Below, one piece after another: positions 18,289-28,061 of a stretch of DNA of 64,000 nucleotides. The notes under the pieces were generated by a model that saw nothing but the letters and a program-made list of their open reading frames with translations, had not been told where the DNA came from and made no database searches. The stretch comes from Bradyrhizobium sp. CCGB01 (lineage in GTDB: Bacteria > Pseudomonadota > Alphaproteobacteria > Rhizobiales > Xanthobacteraceae), in NCBI RefSeq assembly GCF_024199795.1, contig NZ_JANADK010000001.1:4836001-4900000 (forward strand), written 5' to 3'. A program made the position numbers and the translations under genes. Numbering within the stretch: the first letter of the stretch is position 1; each line of letters opens with the position of its first letter.

Positions 18289-18744
18289 ATGGACCGCGAA
18301 TTCCTGATTGACCTGTTCGCCGATTTCGGCCCCGTCACCATCCGCAAGATGTTCTCCGGCCACGGTATCTCCGTCGACGGCGTCAACTTCGCGCTCGCCT
18401 TGCGCGCCGGCCTGTTCTTCCGTGCCGATGAGGCGACCATCCCGGACTTTGAAGCCGAAGGCTCAAAGCCGTTCCAGTATTCGACCCGCGCCAAGACCGT
18501 GCTGGTGAACTCTTACTGGGAGCTGCCGGCGCGGCTGTTCGACGATTCCGAGGAGCTTGCGCAATGGGCGAGGGCGGCCCTCGCCGCAGCCCAGCGCGCC
18601 AAGGTGAAGAAACGGCCCAAGGGCAAGAAAGCGGCGGCGAAGAAGGCGGAGCGGAAGAAGCCTGTCGCCAAGAAGCGGCCGGTCAAGAAAGCAGTCAAGA
18701 AGAAGGTTCGCAGGGTGGGCAAAGCGAAGCGTGCCCACCGTTAA
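18289..18744 (+). CDS. TfoX/Sxy N-terminal domain protein with lysine-rich tail
   Basis: A 151-residue protein. Residues 1-95 form a TfoX/Sxy N-terminal domain (the FADFGPVTIRKMFSGHGISVDG block is diagnostic). In gammaproteobacteria this family assists CRP in competence gene activation; its role in rhizobia is unclear. The C-terminal Sxy domain is absent. Residues 105-151 are instead a lysine/alanine/arginine tail resembling bacterial histone H1-like proteins, suggesting nucleic acid binding. The final ten codons (residues 142-151) coincide exactly with a dispersed intergenic repeat, so the tail end appears to be captured repeat sequence. Confidence 0.85.
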   Translation: MDREFLIDLFADFGPVTIRKMFSGHGISVDGVNFALALRAGLFFRADEATIPDFEAEGSKPFQYSTRAKTVLVNSYWELPARLFDDSEELAQWARAALAAAQRAKVKKRPKGKKAAAKKAERKKPVAKKRPVKKAVKKKVRRVGKAKRAHR

Positions 18745-18802
18745 GGTCGTCGTGTGGAGAGATGTTGGGCACGGCGCTACGCGCCTTTGCCCGGCCTACG
18801 GC
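18712..18802. repeat. Dispersed hairpin repeat, copy 1, overlapping a gene end
   Basis: AGGGTGGGCAAAGCG...GCGTGCCCACC (18712-18739) and TGGGCACGGCGC...GCGCCTTTGCCC (about 18766-18792) are two related hairpins, closed on the right by CCTACGGC. The same layout appears at 19424-19522. Here the left arm is coding sequence for the last residues of the TfoX-like protein. Confidence 0.65.
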
Positions 18803-18805
18803 CCT

Positions 18806-19402
18806 TCAATCCACGGCCTTGGTCAGGCCAACTCTCATGTCCTTGGCCACGAAGACGCACACATCATCGGCAAGCACGCGACCGTCGGCAATTCCGAGCA
18901 CCAGCTTGCCGCGCCGGACCTGGCGCATGGCGACCTCGTAGCGTACGCGCCGCATGTCCGGTGTGATGGATCCCGTGACCTCGACCTCGCCGACACCGAT
19001 GGCGCGGCCCTTGCCCGGTGAGCCCGACCAGCCGAGCCAATAGCCGATCACCTGCCACATGGCGTCGAGCCCCAGAGACGCCGGCATCATCGGGTCGCCG
19101 CGATAAAGGCAATCGAAGAACCAGTGTCCGGGCGCGATGTCGAGCTCGCCGACGATATGGCCCTTGCCGAACTCGCCGCCGTCCAAGCTGATCTCAGTGA
19201 TGCGGTCCATCATCAGCATCGGGGGCGCCGGCAATTGCGCATTGCCCGGCCCGAAATAGCCGCCCTCGCTCGATCTCAGCAGTTCGTCCCTGGTGTAGGA
19301 CGGTTGCGGTGTGTGAAAGTCGTGGGGGTTGTTGGGCACGACGACGACGTCCTTTGCAGGGGGCAGGCGGCCAATATTGTCGTGTCGGATGTTGTCCGCC
19401 AC
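18806..19402 (-). CDS. FabA-like 3-hydroxyacyl-ACP dehydratase homologue lacking the catalytic histidine
   Basis: A 198-residue hot-dog fold protein clearly homologous to FabA, which dehydrates 3-hydroxydecanoyl-ACP and isomerises trans-2- to cis-3-decenoyl-ACP. The blocks YTRDELLRSSEGGYFGPGNA, LPAPPMLMMDRI, GLDAMWQVIGYWLGW and GRAIGVGEVEVTG align over the full length. The active-site histidine (GCHF in E. coli FabA, His70) is leucine here (DCLY, residue 99, codon CTT at 19108-19106), while the aspartate in LGLDAMW remains (residue 113). Cys/Gly in MPGCLGLD are also changed (MPASLGLD). The start is GTG with a 34-residue extension, and the true start may be further in. No fabB is adjacent. It may be an inactive or repurposed paralogue. 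Confidence 0.82.
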   Translation of the reverse strand: MADNIRHDNIGRLPPAKDVVVVPNNPHDFHTPQPSYTRDELLRSSEGGYFGPGNAQLPAPPMLMMDRITEISLDGGEFGKGHIVGELDIAPGHWFFDCLYRGDPMMPASLGLDAMWQVIGYWLGWSGSPGKGRAIGVGEVEVTGSITPDMRRVRYEVAMRQVRRGKLVLGIADGRVLADDVCVFVAKDMRVGLTKAVD

Positions 19403-19423
19403 GGCAGAATGTCAAGCTGCGGT

Positions 19424-19522
19424 GCCGTAGGGTGGGCAAAGCGGAGCGTGCCCACCAACGAACTTTGACTCACCGGAAGTATTCGTGGGCACGGCGCTAT
19501 GCGCCTTTGCCCATCCTACGGC
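19424..19522. repeat. Dispersed hairpin repeat, copy 2
   Basis: A 99-base element bounded by GCCGTAGG (19424-19431) and its exact complement CCTACGGC (19515-19522). It contains GGTGGGCAAAGCGGAGCGTGCCCACC and GTGGGCACGGCGCTATGCGCCTTTGCCC. It lies between the FabA-like start and the diguanylate cyclase end. It is related to the copy at 18712-18802. Confidence 0.7.
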
Positions 19523-19535
19523 AGTCGGTGAAAAG

Positions 19536-20603
19536 CTACGCCACCCGGCTGTGCGACTCGATGGCGAATTCCGGATCGGCCTCGCAGATCACGCGGTTGC
19601 GGCCGTTGCGCTTGGCGGCATAGAGGCAGGCATCCGCGCGTTCGATCAGCGCGTCGGTGTCGTCGCCCGGCTTCAACATCGAAACGCCGACGGAGATGGT
19701 GACGCGGCCAAGGATCTCGCCGGTCGATTTCTTCTTCAATTCCTTCGCCATCACGGCGCGGCGGATGTGATCGGCCACGGTAAGCGCCTGGCGTAGCGCC
19801 GTGTTGGGCAGCAGGACCGCGAACTCCTCGCCGCCATAGCGCGCGGTGATGTCCTGTCCCTTGATGGTTTGCTTCATGGACAGGCCGACCAGGCGCAGGA
19901 CCTGGTCGCCGGTGAGGTGGCCGTAGGAATCGTTGAACGACTTGAAATGATCGATGTCGAACAGCAGCAGGGACAGCGGCTCGCCCGAGGCGAGCGCGCT
20001 CTGCACGGCCATGCCGATCATGCGGTCGAAATATTTGCGATTGCCAAGCCCCGTAAGCGGATCGGTCAGGCTCTCGGCGCGGATCGCCTCCAGGCTCTGC
20101 TGGAGATTGCTGATCTCGTTCCTGGACAGCGTCAGCCGGTCTTCGAGCGCCTTGTTGGTCTCGCGCATCTCGCTGGTCGAACGCAGCAGCGTCTCGACGA
20201 TCGACTTGATCTGGTCGCGGCTCTTGGCCGACGACAGTTTCTCGGTCGCGCCCGACAGGCTGGCATCGTAGGAGCCGGTCACACCGAGCGCTTCGCTCAG
20301 CACCTTCATCACGTCGTCGATCTCGCCGATGACGCGTGCGCCGACCTTGTCGATGCGGTCGGTGGTCTTGATGTGGGAAAGATAGGTCTCGTAGATCTGC
20401 TCGAGATCGCCTTCGGTCAGCTTGCCGTGGCGCGCCAGAGTCTCGTTGATGATCTTGTTGAGCGGTGCGTTGTAGCCAGTGGCGTAGACGTACCAGATCT
20501 CGTAATTGCGGGGAATTGCAGTCTGTCGAAGCGAACGGATCTGACCGAGAGCCACTTCGGCGAACGCCATCGTGCGTTCGTGTTCGTCGAGCACCTTGAC
20601 CAC
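19536..20603 (-). CDS. Diguanylate cyclase (GGDEF domain)
   Basis: A 355-residue cytoplasmic protein that would make cyclic di-GMP from two GTP. The C-terminal GGDEF domain spans about residues 180-345. It has LTDPLTGLGNRKYFD, the metal and nucleotide block LFDIDHFKSFNDSYGH and the signature RYGGEEF. The allosteric inhibitory site five residues upstream is KGQD instead of RxxD, so product inhibition may be weak. The N-terminal 170 residues are soluble, with a coiled coil at about 140-180, and contain no recognised sensor domain. No transmembrane segment is seen. Confidence 0.93.
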   Translation of the reverse strand: MVKVLDEHERTMAFAEVALGQIRSLRQTAIPRNYEIWYVYATGYNAPLNKIINETLARHGKLTEGDLEQIYETYLSHIKTTDRIDKVGARVIGEIDDVMKVLSEALGVTGSYDASLSGATEKLSSAKSRDQIKSIVETLLRSTSEMRETNKALEDRLTLSRNEISNLQQSLEAIRAESLTDPLTGLGNRKYFDRMIGMAVQSALASGEPLSLLLFDIDHFKSFNDSYGHLTGDQVLRLVGLSMKQTIKGQDITARYGGEEFAVLLPNTALRQALTVADHIRRAVMAKELKKKSTGEILGRVTISVGVSMLKPGDDTDALIERADACLYAAKRNGRNRVICEADPEFAIESHSRVA

Positions 20604-20768
20604 GGAACATACCCCACAGCGGTCGATGCGCCGTCGACCGCAGCAATGCTTAAATTATGTTCGTAGGCTAACGGACGATCGTGAACGCCGTGTAAACAGA
20701 CGTTCGCGAATGCATCAGAAAAAGTGTGAAGCGGCTCTACTCAACCGGACCTGACGTGCGCCGGCGCG

Positions 20769-22286
<1,518 letters not shown>

Positions 22287-22586
22287 TGAGCCTCTGGTCG
22301 AAACCGCCGTTCGGAATCGAGGGTAATTAAGGCTGTCGCGTTCCACCCCGAAACGGCGCGCTCTCAAAGAAGCTGGGGGTGCTGACTCACGCGAACAAAG
22401 CGCCAGGCTCAGGAATCGGTCTTCGATCTGAGCCGCGTCGACCCGGAACATAGGCAGGAATCGGCCAAAGTCAATGGAGCGGGCGCGGGAAGGCCCTAAA
22501 AAACCTGAGGTTTTTGCCCAAATAGCGGGTCCGGCTCGGCTTTTCCGCCTCGTCCGTTGGCCGGTGACATCCCGCCGGAGGGACGG
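22287..22586. other. Long leader/intergenic region upstream of the RNA helicase
   Basis: A 300-base gap before the helicase start on the minus strand. It presumably carries the helicase promoter and a long 5-prime leader. A small hairpin, AAAAACC-TGA-GGTTTTT at 22499-22515, lies near the end of the AraC-type gene and could terminate it. No gene was recognised. Confidence 0.45.
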
Positions 22587-23552
22587 CTAGCGCCGTTCTG
22601 GGCCCTGGGCCCGGAAGTCGCCGGGGGCCATCCCGTAGGCGGCGTTGAAGACCCGGTAATAGGTCGCCAGGCTCTCGAAGCCGCAGGAGGCTGCGATGTC
22701 GGCGATGAGCCGGTCCGGCGCCTCGCGCATCAGGCGGCGGCTCTGCTTCAGGCGTTCCTCCGTCACGGTCTGCGAAAAACTCTTCGCCGCGGTCTCGAAC
22801 AGCATGTGCAGGTGACGCACGGACACGCCGAGCAGGTCGGCCACCATCGTCGGCGCCAGACCGGGGTCTTGGAGGTGGCGTGCGATCAGGCGCCGCGCCT
22901 GCGAGAGCCGGGCGGTCCGCAGCGCGGCCTGCCCCAGACGGCTGCCGGGCCGCACGATGCCGCGCTCGATCAGGGCCAGATGGGCGAGGGCCTGGACCAG
23001 CGAAGTCGCATCAAGGGCGCCGTCATCGTTAGCGGCGGCCTCGCCGAGATCGGCGAAGCAGGCGCCGAGCAGGGGCGCCAGGCCGGGATCGTCGAACGTC
23101 CGGGGCGCAAGCTCGTGCAGGCGCTTGTCCTGCGTTGTCAGGCCGCTCACGGGGATCTTCAGGATGCGCAGGTGGAAGCCCCCTGCGCCGAGCGGGGCGG
23201 TGCGGTAGGGCTGGTCGGTGTGGCTGGTGGCAAAGCTGCCATTGGCGATCGCGAAGTCGCTTGCGCGCATGCCGCCGAACCAGCCGCCGCTGCCGAGTTG
23301 CTGGTAGACGCAGATGCTGTCACCTGGTGCGTAGGCGATGTCGGACGTGCTGCGCTCGACCGTGTAGTGCGAAGCCTTCAGTTCGACGAGGCCGGCGCCG
23401 CCGAGCTGGCGCAGCGAGAATTCGCCGTAGAAATCGCCGCGCCGCTCGCGCTCGAGTTCCGCTGTGACGCCGAACAGACCCTTGGCGCGGACCTCGCGCC
23501 AATAGTCGAAGCGGTCATGCGGCTCGACCTCGTCGGTACACCAGCGATACAC
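22587..23552 (-). CDS. AraC family transcriptional regulator
   Basis: A regulator of about 321 residues. The N-terminal half is an AraC-binding-like sensor domain (WCTDEVEPHDRFDYWREV start, PGDSICVYQQLG middle). The C-terminal two helix-turn-helix motifs lie in the last 100 residues (VADLLGVSVRHLHMLFETAAKSF and IADIAASCGFESLATYYRVFNAAYGMAPGDFR). The start was set at a GTG at 23552, where the family homology begins; a TTG at 23648 would extend the frame but lacks a ribosome binding site. It is divergent from the caspase-fold gene, a natural candidate target. The effector is unknown. Confidence 0.88.
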   Translation of the reverse strand: MYRWCTDEVEPHDRFDYWREVRAKGLFGVTAELERERRGDFYGEFSLRQLGGAGLVELKASHYTVERSTSDIAYAPGDSICVYQQLGSGGWFGGMRASDFAIANGSFATSHTDQPYRTAPLGAGGFHLRILKIPVSGLTTQDKRLHELAPRTFDDPGLAPLLGACFADLGEAAANDDGALDATSLVQALAHLALIERGIVRPGSRLGQAALRTARLSQARRLIARHLQDPGLAPTMVADLLGVSVRHLHMLFETAAKSFSQTVTEERLKQSRRLMREAPDRLIADIAASCGFESLATYYRVFNAAYGMAPGDFRAQGPERR

Positions 23553-23761
23553 GGCAGCCCCCGCTTGCGGCGCAATTGCCCAGGGTCCAAGAAAAAGCAG
23601 ATTCCAGCGGAATCTGCCATAGTCCAGACGACGGAACCGGGACTGCAAGGCCGTTGAACCGTCGATATGGCTGGGCCGACTATCACATCAGCGCCAGGGG
23701 GGCCAATGAACGACTGTTCGAGGGAACCGGCGAATGGCCATTCTGCAACGGGAATCTTGCG

Positions 23762-25276
23762 ATGACGCGTCGGCTTTTCAGAATTCTGGCGGCCCTTGGC
23801 CTTGCGGTGGGACTCAGCGGCTTCGCGCTTCCCGCGCAAGCCGAGAAGCGCGTTGCCCTCGTCGTCGGCAACAACGACTACAGGAACGTTCCTAAACTGC
23901 TCAAGGCGGTCAACGACGCCCGCACCATGGGCGATACGCTGAAGCAGCTCGGCTTCTCGGTGATGGTCGCCGAGAACCAGAGCCGGCAGCAATTCTCCGA
24001 GACGCTGCTCGCCTTCGACAGGGCGATCGAGCCCGGCGACACCGCATTCTTCTTCTACGCCGGCCACGGCTTCGAGATCGCGGGCCAGAACTACCTCCTG
24101 CCGACCGACGTCCCGGCGGCGACGGAAGGGCAGGAAGAGCTGGTGCGCGACGCGTCGATCCTGGCCGACCGCATCGTCGAGCGCCTTCAGAACAAGAAGG
24201 CGCGCACGTCGATCCTGGTGTTCGACGCCTGCCGCAACAATCCGTTCGAGCGCAAAGGCACCCGCGCGGTCGCCGGCGGCGGCGGGCTCGCGCCGATGAT
24301 GCAGCTGCCCGAAGGCGTTTTCTCGGTGTTTTCCGCAGGTCCGCGCCAGACCGCGCTTGATCGCCTCTCCAACGACGACGCCAATCCCAATTCGGTGTTC
24401 ACGCGCACCTTCGCCAAGGAACTGCTCCAGCCCGGCGAGAACCTCGTGCAGGTGGCGCAGCGCACCCGCCGTCTCGTCAGCGAGATGGCCGACACCGTCA
24501 AGCACCGGCAGGTGCCGGTCTATTTCGACCAGATGGTCGACGACGTTTTCTTGAGCGGCATTGCCAAGGACACGGCTGCGCGCCCGGCCGAACCGGCGCC
24601 GCAGCAGCTCGCGGCGCTGCCGCCGGTGTCGGTGCCGCGTGTGCCCAAGGAAGAAACCACCAACGCGCCGATCGCGAGCTTCTCGCGCCACAATGGCGGC
24701 TGGAGCGTGGTGTTCTCCTTCGCCGACCCGACGCTTGGTATCTCCTGGCGCATGGCCGGCAAGGGCGATTTCCGCGAGACTGGTTTCATCGACACGCTCG
24801 ATCCGCGCACCCGCAAGCGGATGCCGAACCCGTCGATCGAGCTGCCGCCTGACGCGCAGGCCGGCACGATCGAGGTTCGTTATGTCGACCAGTCCGGTGA
24901 CATGCAGGGGCCATTCCCGATCAGGTTCGATCCCGAGGCCGCGCTGATCCGCGACCAGCGCAAGATCCTCGACATGACGGCGACGAGCTGGCTGTCATTC
25001 CGCGAGTTCAACGGGCTGCTGGTCTACTACACGCACCTCGTCTCGTATCGCTGCGCGATCCGCGAGGTGCGCATCGGCATCGACTCCGCGGTGCCCAACC
25101 AGGTGCTGAAGATGCCGGGCTGCGATATGCGCGACCCCAGCGCGATCTCGGCCGGCATGCCGCTCTACATGAAGCTCGCCCCGGCCACGCAGTTCGTCTC
25201 GGTAGAACTGACTTATCGCGACGGCAGCGTGTCGGAGATCAAGAGTTTTCGGACGGTGAACCGCAGCAACAATTGA
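23762..25276 (+). CDS. Secreted caspase-fold (peptidase C14) protein
   Basis: A 504-residue exported protein. A Sec signal peptide is seen (MTRRLFRILAALGLAVGLSG through PAQA, cleavage near residue 27). Residues 29-270 are a caspase-like domain starting KRVALVVGNNDYRNVPKL, with the catalytic His-102 in YAGHGFE and Cys-157 in VFDACRNNPF. Residues 315-504 form a separate C-terminal domain (GGWSVVFSFADPTLGISWRM onward) that is not recognised. Bacterial caspase homologues cleave after basic residues or act in stress responses; this one would act in the periplasm. The start at 23762 was taken because the signal peptide begins there. It is divergent from the AraC-type gene. Confidence 0.88.
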   Translation: MTRRLFRILAALGLAVGLSGFALPAQAEKRVALVVGNNDYRNVPKLLKAVNDARTMGDTLKQLGFSVMVAENQSRQQFSETLLAFDRAIEPGDTAFFFYAGHGFEIAGQNYLLPTDVPAATEGQEELVRDASILADRIVERLQNKKARTSILVFDACRNNPFERKGTRAVAGGGGLAPMMQLPEGVFSVFSAGPRQTALDRLSNDDANPNSVFTRTFAKELLQPGENLVQVAQRTRRLVSEMADTVKHRQVPVYFDQMVDDVFLSGIAKDTAARPAEPAPQQLAALPPVSVPRVPKEETTNAPIASFSRHNGGWSVVFSFADPTLGISWRMAGKGDFRETGFIDTLDPRTRKRMPNPSIELPPDAQAGTIEVRYVDQSGDMQGPFPIRFDPEAALIRDQRKILDMTATSWLSFREFNGLLVYYTHLVSYRCAIREVRIGIDSAVPNQVLKMPGCDMRDPSAISAGMPLYMKLAPATQFVSVELTYRDGSVSEIKSFRTVNRSNN

Positions 25277-25331
25277 GCGGTCTGCATTCCGTTGATGCAT
25301 GGGGCGGCGAGTTCAGTTCCCGCGAGGAACT

Positions 25332-25622
25332 TCACTCGCCGCGACGCTTTCCGATGAAGCGCTTGATGGAGTCGATTGCCTCCATCAAGGGGGGCGCCAG
25401 CGAGAAGAACGTCCCCATGGCGATCGAGATGATGACGTGGCGAAGCAGGAACTTCTCCTGCTCCTCGAACGGATAGCCGTTCTGGTCGATCCGCACCGGC
25501 GCGAGTGTTCCGGAATCGTGCGGATCCGACTTCCGCGGCTTGCGCGGCGGCAGCATGATCACGACAAAAAGTACGTTGATCAGCAGCCAAATGCCAAGCA
25601 GGATCAGTATGGTGTGCAACAC
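25332..25622 (-). CDS. Small hypothetical membrane protein
   Basis: A 96-residue protein with one strong N-terminal helix (LHTILILLGIWLLINVLFVVIM), a polar loop rich in proline and lysine, a weaker second hydrophobic segment (HVIISIAMGTFFSLAPPLM) and a basic tail. No family was recognised. It is convergent with the caspase-fold gene, 55 bases from its stop. Confidence 0.65.
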   Translation of the reverse strand: MLHTILILLGIWLLINVLFVVIMLPPRKPRKSDPHDSGTLAPVRIDQNGYPFEEQEKFLLRHVIISIAMGTFFSLAPPLMEAIDSIKRFIGKRRGE

Positions 25623-25740
25623 TAGTTCATCCTGAAATCAATCGAAATCATCAGCAACGCTACCGGCCATTCGGCAATGCGGCAAACCAAATCCGGCTTG
25701 TTGCACCGCACAAGGGACTAAAGTTGTAAGCGAGGAGCTG

Positions 25741-27000
25741 ATGTCGGATTCAGATACGCCGCAGCACGCCGTGCGTCACTCCGTGAGAGCCCGGTGTTGC
25801 ATTGTCGGCGGCGGGCCGGCCGGCATGATGCTGGGTTATCTCCTCGGACGTGCCGGCATCGATGTCGTGGTGCTGGAGAAGCATGCGGACTTCTTCCGGG
25901 ACTTCCGCGGCGACACGGTGCATCCCTCGACGCTCCAGGTGATGGACGAGCTCGGCCTGATCGACGCCTTCTTGAAGCTGCCGCATCAACGCTTGCAGAC
26001 GATGGACGGCCTGTTTGGCGGCACCCATGTGCGCATCGCCGATCTCAGAAGGCTCCATACCAAGTACCCGTTCATCGCCTTCATGCCGCAATGGGACTTC
26101 CTGAATTTCCTGCGCGAGGCCGGCCAGCGTTTTCCCTCGCTCAAGGTGATGATGAACACGGAAGCCGTCGATCTGATCCGCCGCGGCGAGACCATCGCCG
26201 GCGTGCGTGCGATGACGCCGGACGGGCCGATCGACATCGAAGCCGATCTCACCGTTGCCTGCGACGGCCGGCATTCGACCGTGCGCGAGCGCGCCGACCT
26301 CAAGGTCGAGGAGATCGGCGCGCCGATGGACGTGTTGTGGTTCCGTGTCGGCCGCAGGGCGGACGAGACCGAGAACCTGTTCGCGCGCGTCGAGCCCGGA
26401 AAGATGATGGTCACCTTCGACCGCGGCGATTACTGGCAATGCGCCTATGTCATCGCCAAGGGACAGTACGGGGCGGTGAAGGCGAGGGGATTGCCGGCGC
26501 TGCTCGACGACGTCGTACGCATGGCGCCAGTGCTCAGAAACGGCCTTGCCGACGTGAAGAGTCTTGACGATTTCAAGCTGCTGACCGTCGCGATCAACCG
26601 CCTGACGCACTGGACGCGGCCGGGCCTGCTTTGCATCGGCGATGCCGCGCATGCGATGTCGCCGGTCGGCGGCGTCGGCGTCAATCTCGCCGTGCAGGAT
26701 GCGGTCGCGACCGCCAATCTGCTGGCGGACAAGCTTCGGCACGGCTGCCCCTCCGACGACGAGCTCGATGCTGTGCGCCGCCGGCGCGAGTTTCCGGTGA
26801 GGATGACGCAGCGCATGCAGGTGATCGTGCAGAACAACATCATCAGCGGCGCCTTGCAGGCCGGCGAACGGCCGCTGAAGGTGCCGCTGATCGTGCGCCT
26901 GATCACCGCGCTGCCATGGCTCCAGGGCATTCCGGCGCGCCTGCTTGCAATCGGCGTGCGGCCCGAGCACGTGCAGTCCAAGGCAGCGCCCGGATCGTAA
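25741..27000 (+). CDS. FAD-dependent monooxygenase (aromatic hydroxylase type)
   Basis: A 419-residue flavoprotein of the PHBH/UbiH class that uses NAD(P)H and O2 to hydroxylate a substrate. The N-terminal Rossmann motif is CCIVGGGPAGMMLGYLLGRAG with the ribose-binding glutamate in VVLEKH. A DG motif is seen in TVACDGRHSTVRE, and the FAD pyrophosphate motif is LLCIGDAAHAMSPVGGVGVN. RGDTVHPSTLQVMDELGL is also typical. The substrate cannot be assigned from context. Confidence 0.9.
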   Translation: MSDSDTPQHAVRHSVRARCCIVGGGPAGMMLGYLLGRAGIDVVVLEKHADFFRDFRGDTVHPSTLQVMDELGLIDAFLKLPHQRLQTMDGLFGGTHVRIADLRRLHTKYPFIAFMPQWDFLNFLREAGQRFPSLKVMMNTEAVDLIRRGETIAGVRAMTPDGPIDIEADLTVACDGRHSTVRERADLKVEEIGAPMDVLWFRVGRRADETENLFARVEPGKMMVTFDRGDYWQCAYVIAKGQYGAVKARGLPALLDDVVRMAPVLRNGLADVKSLDDFKLLTVAINRLTHWTRPGLLCIGDAAHAMSPVGGVGVNLAVQDAVATANLLADKLRHGCPSDDELDAVRRRREFPVRMTQRMQVIVQNNIISGALQAGERPLKVPLIVRLITALPWLQGIPARLLAIGVRPEHVQSKAAPGS

Positions 27001-27179
27001 CGGAGCAATTCAATAGGGATAATGCCGCGTTAAATCGCGCGTGGCGCGTTGCGCGCGTGCAACAGCGCAGACGGATTCACAGCGCACCGATTGCCAATCC
27101 GGCGTCTTAACTTTCTTGATTCAAATTTGAGTAAGACCTGCGTGTGAGCGTGCACCCATCAAAGGACACGGGGTGTACC

Positions 27180-27947
27180 ATGCGTAACAAATTGATTGCT
27201 GCCTTCGCCTGCACGACCGCTCTGGTTTCGACCGGCGCTGCCTCCGCCGCCGATCTCGGTGCGCGCTACACGAAGGCGCCCGCTTATGTCGAGCCGCTGT
27301 TCAACTGGACCGGTTTCTATGTCGGCGGTCACATCGGTGGCGCATGGACCAACGAGCAGTTCATCAACAACGGGACCGGCGCGCTGTTCGGCGATCTCGT
27401 TCCGGGCCAGGGCTATCGCCAGCGTGGCGCCGGCATCATGGGCGGCGCCCAGATCGGCTACAATTGGCAGGCCAACAACTACGTGTTCGGCATGGAAGGC
27501 ACGATCTCCGGCCTCGACAACAAGGGCACGGTCGTGAACACCGCCTTCGGCGCCGCTGACGATATCTTCACCTGGCGCGCCAACGTGCTCGCGACCGTCG
27601 TCGGTCGCGCCGGCTTCGCCGTGCAGAACAACCTGTTCTACATCAAGGGCGGCTATGCCGGCGTGAACAACCGTCTCAACGTCAGCGACACGGTCGCCCC
27701 GTCGACGGGCAGCGGCGGTCAGACCCACTGGGCCAACGGCTGGACCGTCGGCGCCGGCTGGGAATACGGCATCACCCGCAACTGGATCGTCGGTCTCGAA
27801 TACAACTACGCGGCCTTCGGCAGCCAGACCTATCAGCTCGGCGGCACCTCGGGGAATTACACCTTCGATGCCAAGCCGCGTGACATCCAGTGGGCCGTCG
27901 TGCGCGCGAGCTACAAGTTCGACGCGCCGGTCATCGCCCGCTACTGA
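27180..27947 (+). CDS. Outer membrane beta-barrel protein (Omp25/Omp31-like)
   Basis: A 255-residue exported protein. The signal peptide runs to about residue 23 (MRNKLIAAFACTTALVSTGA, then ASAAD). The mature part begins with NWTGFYVGGHIGGAW, the hallmark of rhizobial Omp25-like barrels. It shows alternating aromatic/glycine strands and ends in a C-terminal aromatic residue (VIARY) suited to BAM-dependent insertion. The start at 27180 gives a proper signal peptide, unlike the upstream in-frame start. A strong terminator follows. Confidence 0.92.
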   Translation: MRNKLIAAFACTTALVSTGAASAADLGARYTKAPAYVEPLFNWTGFYVGGHIGGAWTNEQFINNGTGALFGDLVPGQGYRQRGAGIMGGAQIGYNWQANNYVFGMEGTISGLDNKGTVVNTAFGAADDIFTWRANVLATVVGRAGFAVQNNLFYIKGGYAGVNNRLNVSDTVAPSTGSGGQTHWANGWTVGAGWEYGITRNWIVGLEYNYAAFGSQTYQLGGTSGNYTFDAKPRDIQWAVVRASYKFDAPVIARY

Positions 27948-28000
27948 GACGCCAACGAACGACTAAGCAGCTGTAGAAGACGATCACTACCCAAATTTGA

Positions 28001-28030
28001 AAGCCCCGGCATCGCCGGGGCTTCTTTTTT
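28001..28030 (+). terminator. Rho-independent terminator after the outer membrane protein gene
   Basis: AAGCCCCGGC-ATC-GCCGGGGCTT (28001-28023) is a perfect ten-pair stem with a three-base loop. A T-rich tail follows to 28030. Confidence 0.92.
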
Positions 28031-28061
28031 GCGTGCAAGCTTTCTGCGTGCAGGACGGCCT

